Positions 32,940-43,815 of a stretch of DNA of 64,000 nucleotides are shown here, piece by piece. The DNA lies in NCBI GenBank assembly GCA_020636095.1, contig JACJYN010000007.1, forward strand, positions 372,001 to 436,000. The letters run 5' to 3'. Below the pieces are notes generated by a model. That model had not been told where the DNA came from and made no database searches. It saw only the letters and a program-made list of their open reading frames with translations. The DNA is from Lewinellaceae bacterium. GTDB taxonomy: Bacteria > Bacteroidota > Bacteroidia > Chitinophagales > Saprospiraceae. Each line of letters starts with the position of its first letter. Position 1 is the stretch's first letter. A program made the translations under genes and the position numbers.

Positions 32940-35555
32940 TTACTCTAACCTCCCTGCCAGCACCACTACCCTTTTATCCCTTTCCACGCTTCCATCCGGC
33001 GTAAACAACTCAAACCAGAGGACATAGATACCCATCCGCGCCCGGCTGCCTTCCTCATTGACCCCATCCCACTTCAGGCTTCCCCGGGCGGCCAGGGTTT
33101 CATTGTTAACGAGGCGTTTAATCAGGCGCCCGCTACTATCGTAGATGTGCAGGTTGAGGGTGTAGCCGGCCTGGCCGGTTTCATAATCGACAAGCAAAAG
33201 ATCGTCGAAGCCGTCACCATCAGGAGAAAAGGTAGGAGTAAGTACCGTAAACATTTCGTTGAGAACGCCGGGCCTATCATGAAACTGAGAGTTCTGGTAA
33301 GTAGGGGTGGCAAAACCGACGGTGGAAGCGGCGGAATGCCAGTTACCGGCATCCTGGGTGGCTGCTTCGGGGGAAATGCGTTCCAGGGAGACGCCCTCTT
33401 TGCTGTCGAGCAGCGGATAGTGCTGGGTTTCTGTATAATCAAAGGCATCGATGATAACGCCGTTGTAGCGCAGGCTTACGTTTCCACTTTTATCGTCCAG
33501 AGTGGGGAGATCCGCTTTTAGCAGTGCACGAGGGAAGCGGACGGAAAAGCGGGACAGGATATCATCGGGCGCTTCTGTCAACACGGCGTATTCACTGGGG
33601 AACAGCAGGAACTCGCCGGCCACTTCCCCCAGCGTATCGCCGCTTTCTTTTTGAGTGTTGGCAATGGCCAGTCCCTGTAGGTTGAGCACTTTTTCACTCC
33701 GGTTATAGACCTCTAGGAAGTCACTGCCGCCGGCCGCCGGGTTGAACAGCACTTCATTAATGATAAGGTCAAGGCGCCCGATGGGCTCTGCCAGGCCCGT
33801 GGTAATAGAAGCGCCGGCCGGGAAAGGGTTGCCCATGCAATCGGTGACTGCTTCCGAAATATTTAATCGGTAAGCCGTTCCTGGCTGTAGCGGAGCATCC
33901 AGCAGCAGCAGCACTTCCTCCCGGGAGGGCTGGGGTATAGCTTCGGTTACGGGCAGGGATGGGCTGAGGGTGTAGTGGGTGGGGTTGGACAGGCTCGCTT
34001 CGTCCATTATTTCGCTGAAAGTGAGGCGCAATTCAAATTCACTTTCGGCAATGGCTCTGGCCAGGAAGGGAGGGGTGTCGTCGGCGGTTGTGCCCAGGAG
34101 GCTATTCGGCTGGCCGGGAGTTCCGCCGGCCGCTGCTACCGAGGCTCGCCAGTTGCCCTGGCAATCATAAGGCCCCTCCAGTTGTATCAGTTCCAGGCTA
34201 TAGCCGCCATCGGCTCTGGACTCGTCCTGGTACCAGGTGTCTGAATAAGCCACTTCAAATACTAGCGTCCCATCAGAGTTCAACAAGCGAACCTCATCGC
34301 CGCCATTGGTAAGGGCAGGAAAGCTGCCGGCCGCTACAGTGGGGCCGAAAGCGGCGTAAGCATCCTCAAAGCTGTCATCACAAATAAGAACATAACTGCC
34401 GGGTAGCAATAGATAAGGGGGTAGGGTAGTGGGGGGGCTCCCCGAACTAATGGCCAGGTTGGAAAGCTGGATAACTTTATCGCTTTGGTTGTAAAGTTCG
34501 ACATATTCGCCATCCGGCAGCCCCACCGATGGATTCGGGTCGGGGAACAGTTCGGTGAAAATAATATCTCCGAAAGCTGCCGGTTGTATATTATAATAGG
34601 TGAAGGAAAGACTCTGAGGAGGCGCCACATTGCCATGGGGGTCGGTGATATTGGACGCAGTGAGGGTATAGGCCTGGGTATTTTGCAAAGGCGTGTTGAG
34701 AAGAAGGCGCACTTCAGTGGGGTTGGTGGCATTGAAAAGCGCTGCTTCAATTTGGCCGATGCCGTTATCCAGTTCGTAATTACCGGCTTCGGAGGCGGAA
34801 ATCTCATCGAGGGGCTCATCAAAACCGGCGATGACTTCCATCGCACCGGCAGCTTCCACCGTTAGCATCCCCGGAGGCTGGGTGTCCTGGAATAACGGAT
34901 CCACCTTGATATCATCAAAGAAAAAAGCTTCGTTGCGGGTGCTGGTGTACTGGCAATAGACGCCGAAGAAGCTGCCCATCGGGTAGGTGGAATCCGTTGC
35001 GCTGCCTTCGGCCTGTAAATTATCGCCGCCGGTATAGTCGGCCAGCAGTTCCCACTGTCCGCCCTGGCTTCGGTTGACCCGTATGCGGGCAACGGCTGGA
35101 TCGGTACCGACTCCTCCGGCGGTTCCGCTCAGCAACCGAGTGGAGCTGTTGCCATCCTGCCGGTAGAGTTCGATGGCGTCATCGTTTCCGGAAATGCCCC
35201 CCACCTTCAGGTAGTAACCTTCCTGGCTTTCGGTGAGGTTGGGGTTGGAAGCGCTCAGGTAAATGCGCGCGAAATTGCTGGCCGAAGGGGAAAACTCCAT
35301 TCGGATAAGAACCTCCCAGCTGGTGGCGGCATCGGTGGAGGTAGGTGCAGGCAGGTAGAGGTAGGTAGTATTGTTAGCTGCCGGCTCATTGTCCAGCAAT
35401 TGCAACTCGCCATTCGCCACCGCAAATTTATCGGTATTTCCAAACCATTCCGGATCGCTGGAGAAGTTGCCGTCAGAAAAATCATCTTCAAGTTGCGCAG
35501 ACAAATGATTTGACAATAGAGAAAGCAAGAGGGCGAAGAAGGTTATTTTTTTCAT
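32940..35555 (-). CDS. Secreted lamin-tail-domain protein with gliding-type C-terminus
   Basis: An 871-residue T9SS-type secreted protein. After signal peptide (MKKITFFALLLSLLSNHLSAQ, first 21 residues in two parts: MKKITFFALLLSLLS and NHLSAQ) come a concanavalin-like N-terminal domain (DDFSDGNFSSDPEWFG), Ig-like domains (VEAAGAMEVIAGFDEPLD; AIAESEFELRLTFSEIMD), two lamin-tail domains (DIIFTELFPDPNP...; LDLIINEVLFNPAAGGSDF) and a CHU_C/FlgD-like end (TPTFSPDGDGFDDLLLVDYE ... GIYVLWFELF) used for type B sorting. No hydrolase motif. Likely a surface adhesin or matrix protein. Start chosen at the Met that opens the signal peptide. Confidence 0.82.
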   Translation of the reverse strand: MKKITFFALLLSLLSNHLSAQLEDDFSDGNFSSDPEWFGNTDKFAVANGELQLLDNEPAANNTTYLYLPAPTSTDAATSWEVLIRMEFSPSASNFARIYLSASNPNLTESQEGYYLKVGGISGNDDAIELYRQDGNSSTRLLSGTAGGVGTDPAVARIRVNRSQGGQWELLADYTGGDNLQAEGSATDSTYPMGSFFGVYCQYTSTRNEAFFFDDIKVDPLFQDTQPPGMLTVEAAGAMEVIAGFDEPLDEISASEAGNYELDNGIGQIEAALFNATNPTEVRLLLNTPLQNTQAYTLTASNITDPHGNVAPPQSLSFTYYNIQPAAFGDIIFTELFPDPNPSVGLPDGEYVELYNQSDKVIQLSNLAISSGSPPTTLPPYLLLPGSYVLICDDSFEDAYAAFGPTVAAGSFPALTNGGDEVRLLNSDGTLVFEVAYSDTWYQDESRADGGYSLELIQLEGPYDCQGNWRASVAAAGGTPGQPNSLLGTTADDTPPFLARAIAESEFELRLTFSEIMDEASLSNPTHYTLSPSLPVTEAIPQPSREEVLLLLDAPLQPGTAYRLNISEAVTDCMGNPFPAGASITTGLAEPIGRLDLIINEVLFNPAAGGSDFLEVYNRSEKVLNLQGLAIANTQKESGDTLGEVAGEFLLFPSEYAVLTEAPDDILSRFSVRFPRALLKADLPTLDDKSGNVSLRYNGVIIDAFDYTETQHYPLLDSKEGVSLERISPEAATQDAGNWHSAASTVGFATPTYQNSQFHDRPGVLNEMFTVLTPTFSPDGDGFDDLLLVDYETGQAGYTLNLHIYDSSGRLIKRLVNNETLAARGSLKWDGVNEEGSRARMGIYVLWFELFTPDGSVERDKRVVVLAGRLE

Positions 35556-35695
35556 ACCCCAAAAATAGCCTGAAATGAAAAAAATACGAGTAGTCCGGGC
35601 TTTTATTTTACAACTCATGCGCAATTAGCGAATAGGTTTTTTTGAAAATTTAGCTGTGCAAATGGCAAAAGGTGGCAATAAAAGAAGATAGCTCT

Positions 35696-35703
35696 TATCT
35701 TTG
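35696..35703 (+). promoter_or_regulatory. -7 promoter box TATCTTTG of asd
   Basis: A perfect TAnnTTTG box about 95 bases before the asd ATG. A matching -33 element at standard distance is not obvious. Confidence 0.45.
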
Positions 35704-35797
35704 CCCCCTCAGAACTACGGCCCTGTCTGAGTTGGAAAGTCGAATTGTAAAACAATCATTTTGGCATAATTGGTCAAAGCATCAAAATAATGTATCC

Positions 35798-36817
35798 ATG
35801 AGAATTGCTGTAGTAGGGGTAACCGGCCTGGTGGGAACCGTAATGTGCCGGGCCCTGGAAGAACGAAATTTTCCGGTAAGTGAATTTTTGGCGGTAGCTT
35901 CTGCCCGGTCGGTTGGGAAAGAGGTCAAGTTTAAGGGAGAAAGCTACAAAGTGATAGGCATGGAAGAAGCGGTTGCCGCCAAACCGGATATCGCCATATT
36001 TTCTGCCGGCGGCGGCACTTCCCTGGAGTGGGCGCCCCGCTTTGCCGAAGTAGGAACCGTCGTGATCGACAACTCCTCCGCCTGGCGGATGGACCCGGGC
36101 AAAAAGCTGGTGGTGCCCGAAGTCAATGCAGCGGTGCTTTCCAAAGAAGACCTGATTATTGCCAACCCGAATTGCTCGACGATACAAATGGTTATGGCCC
36201 TGGCGCCTTTGCACAAGGCCTTCAAGATTCGCCGGCTGGTCATCTCCACTTACCAGTCCTTCACGGGTACGGGTATGAAAGCAGTCAAACAATACCAGCT
36301 GGAAAGAAAAGGGTACCAGCCGAAAGAAGAGGAAATGGCCTACCATTACCCCATTTTCGAAAATTGCCTGCCCCACTGCGATGTTTTTCTGGACAATGCT
36401 TACACCAAGGAAGAAATGAAGCTGGTGCATGAAACCCGAAAAATACTGGGCGATGCCACCATTGGGGTTACGGCTACAGCCGTGAGAGTACCGGTACACG
36501 GCGGGCATTCCGAAGCAGTAAATATAGAGTTTGAACGCCCATACAGCCTGGATCATGTTCGTAGCCTTTTGGAAGCGATGCCCGGCCTGGAGGTTGTGGA
36601 TGATGTGGCCAACAACAAGTATCCCATGCCGCTGTTTGCCAAAGGCCGGGATGAAGTATTGGTGGGCCGCATCCGCCGGGATGAGTCCATAGAGAACGGA
36701 TTAAACCTGTGGATCGTTTCGGATAACCTTCGGAAAGGAGCGGCGACCAATGCCATACAAATTGCTGAATACTTGTTGGAACACCGGTTAATTGAATCGA
36801 AGCAGCTGACTGCCTGA
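35798..36817 (+). CDS. asd: Aspartate-semialdehyde dehydrogenase
   Basis: A 339-residue NADP-dependent enzyme that reduces aspartyl phosphate to aspartate semialdehyde for lysine, threonine and methionine. The nucleotide fold begins MRIAVVGVTGLVGTVM; catalytic Cys is in IIANPNCSTIQMV, and later VPVHGGHSEAVNIEF holds the catalytic His. The frame opens 126 bases earlier with a GTG but the conserved protein begins at this ATG. Confidence 0.96.
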   Translation: MRIAVVGVTGLVGTVMCRALEERNFPVSEFLAVASARSVGKEVKFKGESYKVIGMEEAVAAKPDIAIFSAGGGTSLEWAPRFAEVGTVVIDNSSAWRMDPGKKLVVPEVNAAVLSKEDLIIANPNCSTIQMVMALAPLHKAFKIRRLVISTYQSFTGTGMKAVKQYQLERKGYQPKEEEMAYHYPIFENCLPHCDVFLDNAYTKEEMKLVHETRKILGDATIGVTATAVRVPVHGGHSEAVNIEFERPYSLDHVRSLLEAMPGLEVVDDVANNKYPMPLFAKGRDEVLVGRIRRDESIENGLNLWIVSDNLRKGAATNAIQIAEYLLEHRLIESKQLTA

Positions 36818-36895
36818 ACAGGGAGGGGCGGGGAGGATGAGCGCGCCGGTTTAGCCGGCCCGAGAGGCCACTGCCCGGAAATTGAAAGGAAAAAT

Positions 36896-36920
36896 TGCCG
36901 GATTAGACGGCATTTTTGTT
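36896..36920 (+). terminator. Possible weak terminator after asd
   Basis: TGCCG-gattaga-CGGCA is followed by TTTTTGTT. The stem is only 5 bp. Between it and the next gene are further short hairpins (AGAGAA-ttcgc-TTCTCT near 37040), but no gene. Confidence 0.4.
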
Positions 36921-37095
36921 ATTTTTGAAGAGCCGCCTGTTAAACAGCAGGCATGCCCCGTGCGCCTTCAGGGTTAAGGAGAGTGCTCAGGCGCCTTATT
37001 TTTAAGGTGTTTCACCTGGCAGGAGTGTTGCGTTATCAAAGAGAATTCGCTTCTCTCCCGTACCAATTGTAAATGAAAACCAGTTAATTACCGTT

Positions 37096-38658
37096 ATGAA
37101 GACCAAGCTTGTACTTTGGGGGGCGAATGCCCAGGACGAACGAATTTTAGTTGCATTGGAGTTGTTGGCAGATGACAATATGGTGAAAATCTACACTTTC
37201 CCGGAAAGTTTAGCCACCGAAGAGTTCAGCCAAAAGATGATGAACGAATGGAGGGATGATAAACCTCTTGAGTTTCCGGAAGGCTATAGTGAGATGGCTC
37301 GCAATCTCAATATTTCAGAAAGCATGCTTCCCGATGAGATTAAAGCAGAACGCGCCGACCTGATCTCCCGGGCACAAACGGAATGGCAATTTATCGTTTT
37401 GTCGTCAAAGCTCAGCCAGGCCTATCATTCTGAACTGGAAGACCTCAAAGAGCGCATCACCCAACTCACCCGTTTTGACGATACCCTATGGGAAGAGCTT
37501 AAAGGTTTTTGGGATAAGGTTCAGGGCCAGGTTCGGGAACGCAACTTGTTCCGGGACCACGCCGACTTCCTGCGCGATAAAACCAATGAGATGTTTGGGC
37601 GCCTCAAATCACTGCGGGCTAAACTGGACGATGAATTCAAGGACCGCTCGAAGGGCAACTACGATGATTTCATGGAAACCCTGGAAGAGTTTGAAACACG
37701 GATAAAAGAAGGAAACCGCCTGCAACCCATTTTTGAAGAATTGAAGAAGCTGCAGCGTAAATTCCGCGATTCCAAATTTACCCGCGACCATCGCGCTAAA
37801 GTTTGGGAACGCCTCGACGGCGCTTTTAAAATGGTCAAGGAAAAGCGCTTTGGCGCCTCCGGTGATGACCGTTCTCCCCTGGAGCGAATTAAACGCCGAT
37901 TCGACGGGCTGCTCTCAGCAATTGAGAAAATGGAGCGCTCTATTAAGCGCGATCGGGATGACCTGGAATTCCAGAATAGAAAAATTGCCCGAACTGATGG
38001 ACAGCTGGAAGCCCAAATCCGGCAGGCCAAGACCAAGATGATCGAAGAACGGATTCGTTCTAAAGAGGAGAAGTTGAATGAAATGATGCGAACCAAAATC
38101 GACCTCGAAGGCCGGGTCGAGTCCTTGAAGGCTAAGGAAGAAAAACGCCTGGAACGCGAACGCATTGAACAAGCTAAGAAAGAGGCCAAAGCCAAAATCC
38201 AGGAACAGATAAAAGCGGAAGCGGCCGCCAGGAAAGACAGCTCCGAAGAATTGGAAAAAGCAGCCGAAGCGATCACGGGAGAAGGAACTGAAAAAACTGC
38301 TCAACCCAAGACGGCGCCAGCGCGGGAAGAAAGCATGGGCGACGCTCTGGCCAATACCCTGGGCGAATCATTGGAAGATGTTATTGACACGATCCGGGCT
38401 GTCGCTGAAGTGGTTGCAGATAAATTAGAGGACGCCATAGAAGATATCCGGGAGCAGTTGGAAGAAGAACATACCTCCGATCCGGAAGAACCGGCAACTG
38501 CCAACGCTGTGGAATCTCCCCGGGAGGAAGTAGAAACGCCAGCTTCGGAAGAGACAGAGCCTGTTGCCGCTGAGGAAGCAGAGAAAGAACTGGAAACGCT
38601 GGTTGCTGAAGAGCCGTCGGCGGAAGAAGTAGAGGCCGAAGAGAAAAAAGATTCCTGA
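37096..38658 (+). CDS. Large coiled-coil protein of unknown function
   Basis: Family not recognised. The 520-residue protein starts with a short alpha/beta region (MKTKLVLWGANAQDERILVA), then residues 90-370 are almost continuous coiled coil rich in Lys, Arg and Glu (LKERITQLTRFDDTLWEELK; KTKMIEERIRSKEEKLNEMM), and the last 130 residues are a very acidic Glu/Ala-rich tail ending EEKKDS. No signal peptide or membrane helix, so cytoplasmic. A strong terminator follows. Its spread is probably limited to Saprospiria-like genomes, which is inference. A scaffold or DNA-associated role is conceivable but not shown. Confidence 0.7.
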   Translation: MKTKLVLWGANAQDERILVALELLADDNMVKIYTFPESLATEEFSQKMMNEWRDDKPLEFPEGYSEMARNLNISESMLPDEIKAERADLISRAQTEWQFIVLSSKLSQAYHSELEDLKERITQLTRFDDTLWEELKGFWDKVQGQVRERNLFRDHADFLRDKTNEMFGRLKSLRAKLDDEFKDRSKGNYDDFMETLEEFETRIKEGNRLQPIFEELKKLQRKFRDSKFTRDHRAKVWERLDGAFKMVKEKRFGASGDDRSPLERIKRRFDGLLSAIEKMERSIKRDRDDLEFQNRKIARTDGQLEAQIRQAKTKMIEERIRSKEEKLNEMMRTKIDLEGRVESLKAKEEKRLERERIEQAKKEAKAKIQEQIKAEAAARKDSSEELEKAAEAITGEGTEKTAQPKTAPAREESMGDALANTLGESLEDVIDTIRAVAEVVADKLEDAIEDIREQLEEEHTSDPEEPATANAVESPREEVETPASEETEPVAAEEAEKELETLVAEEPSAEEVEAEEKKDS

Positions 38659-38689
38659 TCTGCCGCTGCTTGCTGGACAAAATAGCGAT

Positions 38690-38728
38690 ACGCCTTCGGA
38701 AAAGCATTTTTCCGAAGGCGTTTTCTGT
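38690..38728 (+). terminator. Strong intrinsic terminator after the coiled-coil gene
   Basis: ACGCCTTCGGAAAA and TTTTCCGAAGGCGT form a 14-bp perfect stem with the 4-base loop GCAT, followed by TTTCTG. Confidence 0.92.
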
Positions 38729-38990
38729 TACACCGCTTACTTTTGAGGGAATTTTATTTAAAAAAAGGGGAGAAAAGGAAGAAAAAAATAATTGAAAATT
38801 CACAAAACGAGAACTTTGTTTGCTTTAATGTCCTGATATACAGTTTTTTATATTTTTAACGATCTTTTTTTTTATTCACAATGCTTTTATTTTGTCTTTG
38901 ATTTCCCTGGACTATCGTTGCATATTTGTATTGTGATTGGTGAGCAACAGAGGACGCAAGAGATTAAGTTGATTGAAATACAAAGGTCAA

Positions 38991-39322
38991 ATATGTTCAT
39001 GGGATTATAATTTATTGGTGGTGTGCCGTCCCGAGATTCAATTTCGGGACGCATCACACACTATCAGAACACCCAATCCCTACAAAAAATAAAAAAGGCG
39101 AACTAAAGTGTTCGCCTCAGAATTAGGTCACATTCATGGGATTAAGTCGTCTCAGTAAAGAATTTCCATAAGATCACAATTTGTTATTAGCGCAAGTAAG
39201 GTAGTATTCTCTTCTTTTTGCTGAGGCGAAGTTAGTCCAAATGTTTATCATATTCAAAAAACTGGTAAACATTTTTGCAAGACAAAACGATTAATTTTGG
39301 ATATGTTCATGGGATTATAATT
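38991..39322. repeat. 22-bp direct repeat pair in a gene-free region
   Basis: An identical 22-base sequence starting ATATGTTCATGGGATTATAA occurs at 38991-39012 and 39301-39322. Each copy is followed within about 15 bases by a hairpin (39028-39050 and 39329-39351). A shorter relative, CATTCATGGGATTAAG, lies at 39131-39146 between them. The whole 690-bp stretch 38722-39408 holds no protein gene. Confidence 0.8.
39096..39240 (-). ncRNA. Candidate structured RNA with alternative stems
   Basis: On the minus strand a segment TTCGCCTCAG (39230-39221) can pair with CTGAGACG (39155-39148) or perfectly with CTGAGGCGAA (39120-39111). The latter can instead pair with GTTCGCCT (39103-39096) in a terminator hairpin (39096-39117) followed by a T-rich run. 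The result is a roughly 145-base transcript ending in an intrinsic terminator with no gene behind it. The layout resembles a 6S-like RNA or a free-standing attenuator. The promoter is not certain (AACATTTG near 39240 is only a near match). Unverified. Confidence 0.4.
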
Positions 39323-39328
39323 GAAAGG

Positions 39329-39360
39329 GTCGTACACATTGAGTGTACGACTTTTTTTTT
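39329..39360 (+). terminator. Strong plus-strand terminator without an assigned gene
   Basis: GTCGTACAC-attga-GTGTACGAC is a 9-bp perfect stem followed directly by nine Ts. The nearest plus-strand gene already has its own terminator at 38690-38728, so this one implies a separate short transcript ending here, perhaps starting near the 22-bp repeat. Another hairpin, AAATGTTTA/TAAACATTT (39239-39274), followed by TT, lies upstream. Confidence 0.75.
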
Positions 39361-39408
39361 GCTCCTGTGTCACCTGTTGTGAAGGGTGGAGCAATTGCGC
39401 AGGCCCTG

Positions 39409-40311
39409 CTAAAAAAACAGCTCTTGAGCTACCCGGTAAGTATTGGCGTGCGCTTCTATTATGTGAGCCAGCCGTTCGGAGTAGCCTCCTCCCATACTTA
39501 TCGCCACCGGCGCCCCATTTTTTTTGCAGGTTTCGAGCACAAAGCGGTCCCGTTCGCGGCAACCTTGTAAACTCAGGCTAAGCCGGCCCAGTTTGTCGGA
39601 ATAGATTACATCCACCCCCGATAGGTAAAAAACCTGCTGGGGTTGAACCTCATCCATAAGCCGGGGAAGTATTTCATACAGCGTTTTCAGATAGGCCGCA
39701 TCTTCGGTTTTGTCGGGCAATCCGATATCCAGGTCAGAAGGTTCTTTGCGCAGCGGATAGTTCTTTTCCCCATGCATGCTGAAGGTAAACACACGAGGGT
39801 CATGCCGAAAAATCTGGGCAGTGCCGTTGCCCTGATGAACATCCAAATCTATGACCAGAATCTTCTCCACCACATTATGGTGCAGCAGGTAATTGGCGGC
39901 GATGGCAATATCATTCAACAGGCAGAAACCTTCACCTTTATAAGTAAAAGAGTGGTGGGTGCCTCCGGCTACATTGAGCGCCACGCCGTATTTCCGGGAG
40001 TAGAGGGCGCACTGCACGGTTCCGTTGGCAATATGCCGCCCCCGTTGCACCAGTTTATCGGACATGGGGAAACCAATGGCGCGGATTTCCTTCCGGCTCA
40101 GCTCCTGATTTTTGAGCTTTTCCCAGTATGTCCGTTCATGCGTCAGCAGGATCACCTCTTCCGGTAGCGCTTCAGGATGAAAAAAGTTATCCTCTTTCAC
40201 GGTACCTTCATAAAGCAGTTGCTCGGGCAACAACTCGTATTTTACCATTGGGAACCGATGTTTTTCCGGCAGTTCGTACTTGTATACAGGCGAAAACGCG
40301 ATCTTTAGCAT
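39409..40311 (-). CDS. Histone deacetylase-like (class II type) amidohydrolase
   Basis: A 300-residue zinc hydrolase. Visible are GGTHHSFTYKGEGFCLLNDIA (His pair and the FC-LND loop), the metal ligands in VIDLDVHQGNGTAQIF, FTFSMHGEKNYPLRK and the C-terminal SMGGGYS loop. Bacterial relatives deacetylate acetylpolyamines, acetoin-type or protein substrates; which one is unknown here. Single gene; the hairpin-rich region lies downstream. Confidence 0.92.
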   Translation of the reverse strand: MLKIAFSPVYKYELPEKHRFPMVKYELLPEQLLYEGTVKEDNFFHPEALPEEVILLTHERTYWEKLKNQELSRKEIRAIGFPMSDKLVQRGRHIANGTVQCALYSRKYGVALNVAGGTHHSFTYKGEGFCLLNDIAIAANYLLHHNVVEKILVIDLDVHQGNGTAQIFRHDPRVFTFSMHGEKNYPLRKEPSDLDIGLPDKTEDAAYLKTLYEILPRLMDEVQPQQVFYLSGVDVIYSDKLGRLSLSLQGCRERDRFVLETCKKNGAPVAISMGGGYSERLAHIIEAHANTYRVAQELFF

Positions 40312-40434
40312 TTACTCATTCAAATTATAGCTGAATGTAAGAACTCCTTACCGGCGCGTAAGGTTTAAATTTGTCGAAGGGCCCGATTCGAACCAAAATC
40401 ATGGATGAGGTTTTATGGACTTGTCCAAAAAAAC

Positions 40435-40442
40435 TATTTTTG
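40435..40442 (+). promoter_or_regulatory. -7 box TATTTTTG before lysS
   Basis: TATTTTTG matches TAnnTTTG and lies 72 bases before the lysS ATG. A second match, TAAATTTG, is at 40366-40373. Neither has an ideal -33 element. Confidence 0.35.
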
Positions 40443-40514
40443 CATCTCTTTTACATTCGGAACCTTCATCCCGACAAGCCAATTAACCGGGGCAAGCAAA
40501 ATATAAGAATACGT

Positions 40515-42275
<1,761 letters not shown>

Positions 42276-42376
42276 GTTAGCGAGTAAATGCGGCCGAAGG
42301 GAAGCATTCACGAGCACCATGAAAATAGTGAATAAGTTAGCGAGTAAAAACATCCGAAAACCAAAACCATATCATA

Positions 42377-43015
42377 ATGACAAACCAAAAACTGATCATC
42401 GCCTGCATTAGCATTTTTGCTTTTCTCTACCTGGGATGTGGCGGTTCTTCCAACAACGGAGACACTGCCGGACAAGCCGCTACTGAAGACACTGGGGGCG
42501 CCGCCAGTGAACCCAAGAACATGGAAGAGGCCATGAACGAAGTTCAAAAGGCATTGCAGGGCGATGGTGAAAAAAAAGAAGTCGTTGACTTTCGGGCCTT
42601 GAAAAAGCTGCTCCCGGAGAAAGTTGCCGGCATGGAACGCACCGCCCACAGCGGTGAAAAGGCGGGAGCGATGGGTTTCAATATTGCAACCGCTTCGGCT
42701 GAATATCGCGATGGCGATAAAGAGCTGGAGGTGGACATTGTCGATTTTGCCGGTGTGGCTACTGCTTTGATGGGCATGGCCTCCTGGGCCAGCGTCGAAA
42801 TCGACCGGGAGGATGAAAATGGATATGAACGCACTACTACCGTTGAGGGGTACAAAGCATTCGAGAAGTATAGTAGCAAAAACAAGTCAGGAGAGTTAAG
42901 CGTGTTGGTGGCCGGCCGGTTTATCATCACCCTGAAAGGGCGCAACATCGATGAAGAAGGCTTTAAGGCAGCTATTGATGAACTAAACATCAAGAGCCTG
43001 GCGAAGATGGAGTAA
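42377..43015 (+). CDS. Lipoprotein of unknown function
   Basis: A 212-residue protein. The N-terminus MTNQKLIIACISIFAFLYLGCGG is a lipoprotein signal with lipobox YLGC (Cys21). A low-complexity Ser/Gly/Ala/Glu linker (residues 22-50) follows, then a helical segment (MEEAMNEVQKALQ) and an alpha/beta C-terminal domain (LKKLLPEKVAGMERTAHSG ... ELNIKSLAKME). I do not recognise the family; similar proteins are seen near stress or transport genes in Bacteroidota, but no function follows from this context. Confidence 0.65.
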   Translation: MTNQKLIIACISIFAFLYLGCGGSSNNGDTAGQAATEDTGGAASEPKNMEEAMNEVQKALQGDGEKKEVVDFRALKKLLPEKVAGMERTAHSGEKAGAMGFNIATASAEYRDGDKELEVDIVDFAGVATALMGMASWASVEIDREDENGYERTTTVEGYKAFEKYSSKNKSGELSVLVAGRFIITLKGRNIDEEGFKAAIDELNIKSLAKME

Positions 43016-43079
43016 AGAAAGGTGGAGAAATGGGGTCCTTGAACAAGGAGCCCGAGTAGCCCCAACGCATCAACTCTAA

Positions 43080-43231
43080 GGGGGTTGTGTAAAAGCCCCT
43101 CGGAGGATAGTACACTGATTTATTAAGATTTGTCAGGGTTCATTAAGGTCATTCATTCAGTGGACTACGATCCTAAAAAATCCTAATTTATCCTAAAGAA
43201 TCAGTGTCCTATCTCTTTTTGCACAACCCCC
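43080..43231. mobile_element. 152-bp MITE with GGGGGTTGTG ends
   Basis: The left end GGGGGTTGTGTAAAAG and the right end (reversed) GGGGGTTGTGCAAAAAG are near-perfect inverted repeats, with a TAA duplication outside (43077-43079 and 43232-43234). A second inverted pair, ACACTGATT/AATCAGTGT (43112-43120 and 43199-43207), makes the element fold back on itself. It is non-coding. Its TIR differs from that of the 161-bp MITE, but the 3-bp TAA duplication is the same kind. Its right end forms part of the stop codon of the next gene. Confidence 0.82.
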
Positions 43232-43629
43232 TAATGCTCCACCTCTCCCTCCGGCCTGCTCACTCTTTGCAGCACGCGGTGGAATTTGAGCAGGTGCTGA
43301 GGATCCTTTTCATTGTACAGGCAAAGAATGAGGGTACTCTTCTTCCTGCGGTCAATTGGGAAAAGAATCTTCACCGGGTTGTGGACATAACCGTTATCTT
43401 CAAATAGCAGAATCTGTTTATTGCGGGTTGGGAGGCGGAACAATTTCAGTTCTTCGGCATTGCCGGGAACGGGAACCTCGCCGTACCCCTCTTCTTTAAG
43501 GAATTGGCGCACCATTGCATAGGTCGCTTCCAGGTTAGAGCCGGCGAAGATGGTCCGGTATTCATAGCCGTCACTTTCGCCTCCCATATAATCGGACCCT
43601 GCCGCTGGAAATTCTTCGCGCAATACCAT
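43231..43629 (-). CDS. Conserved-looking protein of unknown function
   Basis: A 132-residue cytoplasmic protein with no recognised domain. It begins MVLREEFPAAGSDYMGGESD, has an alpha/beta pattern (YEYRTIFAGSNLEATYAMVRQ; LFEDNGYVHNPVKILFP) and ends RPEGEVEH. Its stop codon TAG is made of TA from the MITE duplication plus the first G of the MITE, so the C-terminus may have been shortened or altered by the insertion. No operon partner is evident. Confidence 0.55.
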   Translation of the reverse strand: MVLREEFPAAGSDYMGGESDGYEYRTIFAGSNLEATYAMVRQFLKEEGYGEVPVPGNAEELKLFRLPTRNKQILLFEDNGYVHNPVKILFPIDRRKKSTLILCLYNEKDPQHLLKFHRVLQRVSRPEGEVEH

Positions 43630-43815
43630 GGTTTAGTATTTCTGGTTTTTTGAGCCATTCATACAGCCTGTAAAGTTAGGCCCTTTGCGGTACTTTTTGC
43701 CAGAAGATCGGTTGTTTTTTGCAGGATAATAGCCTCAAAAACGGATTGAGGGAATCGCCTTACTTTTACCTATATTCGCATTTCTATGGATCATTAACAA
43801 TCGAGATGACTGGCC

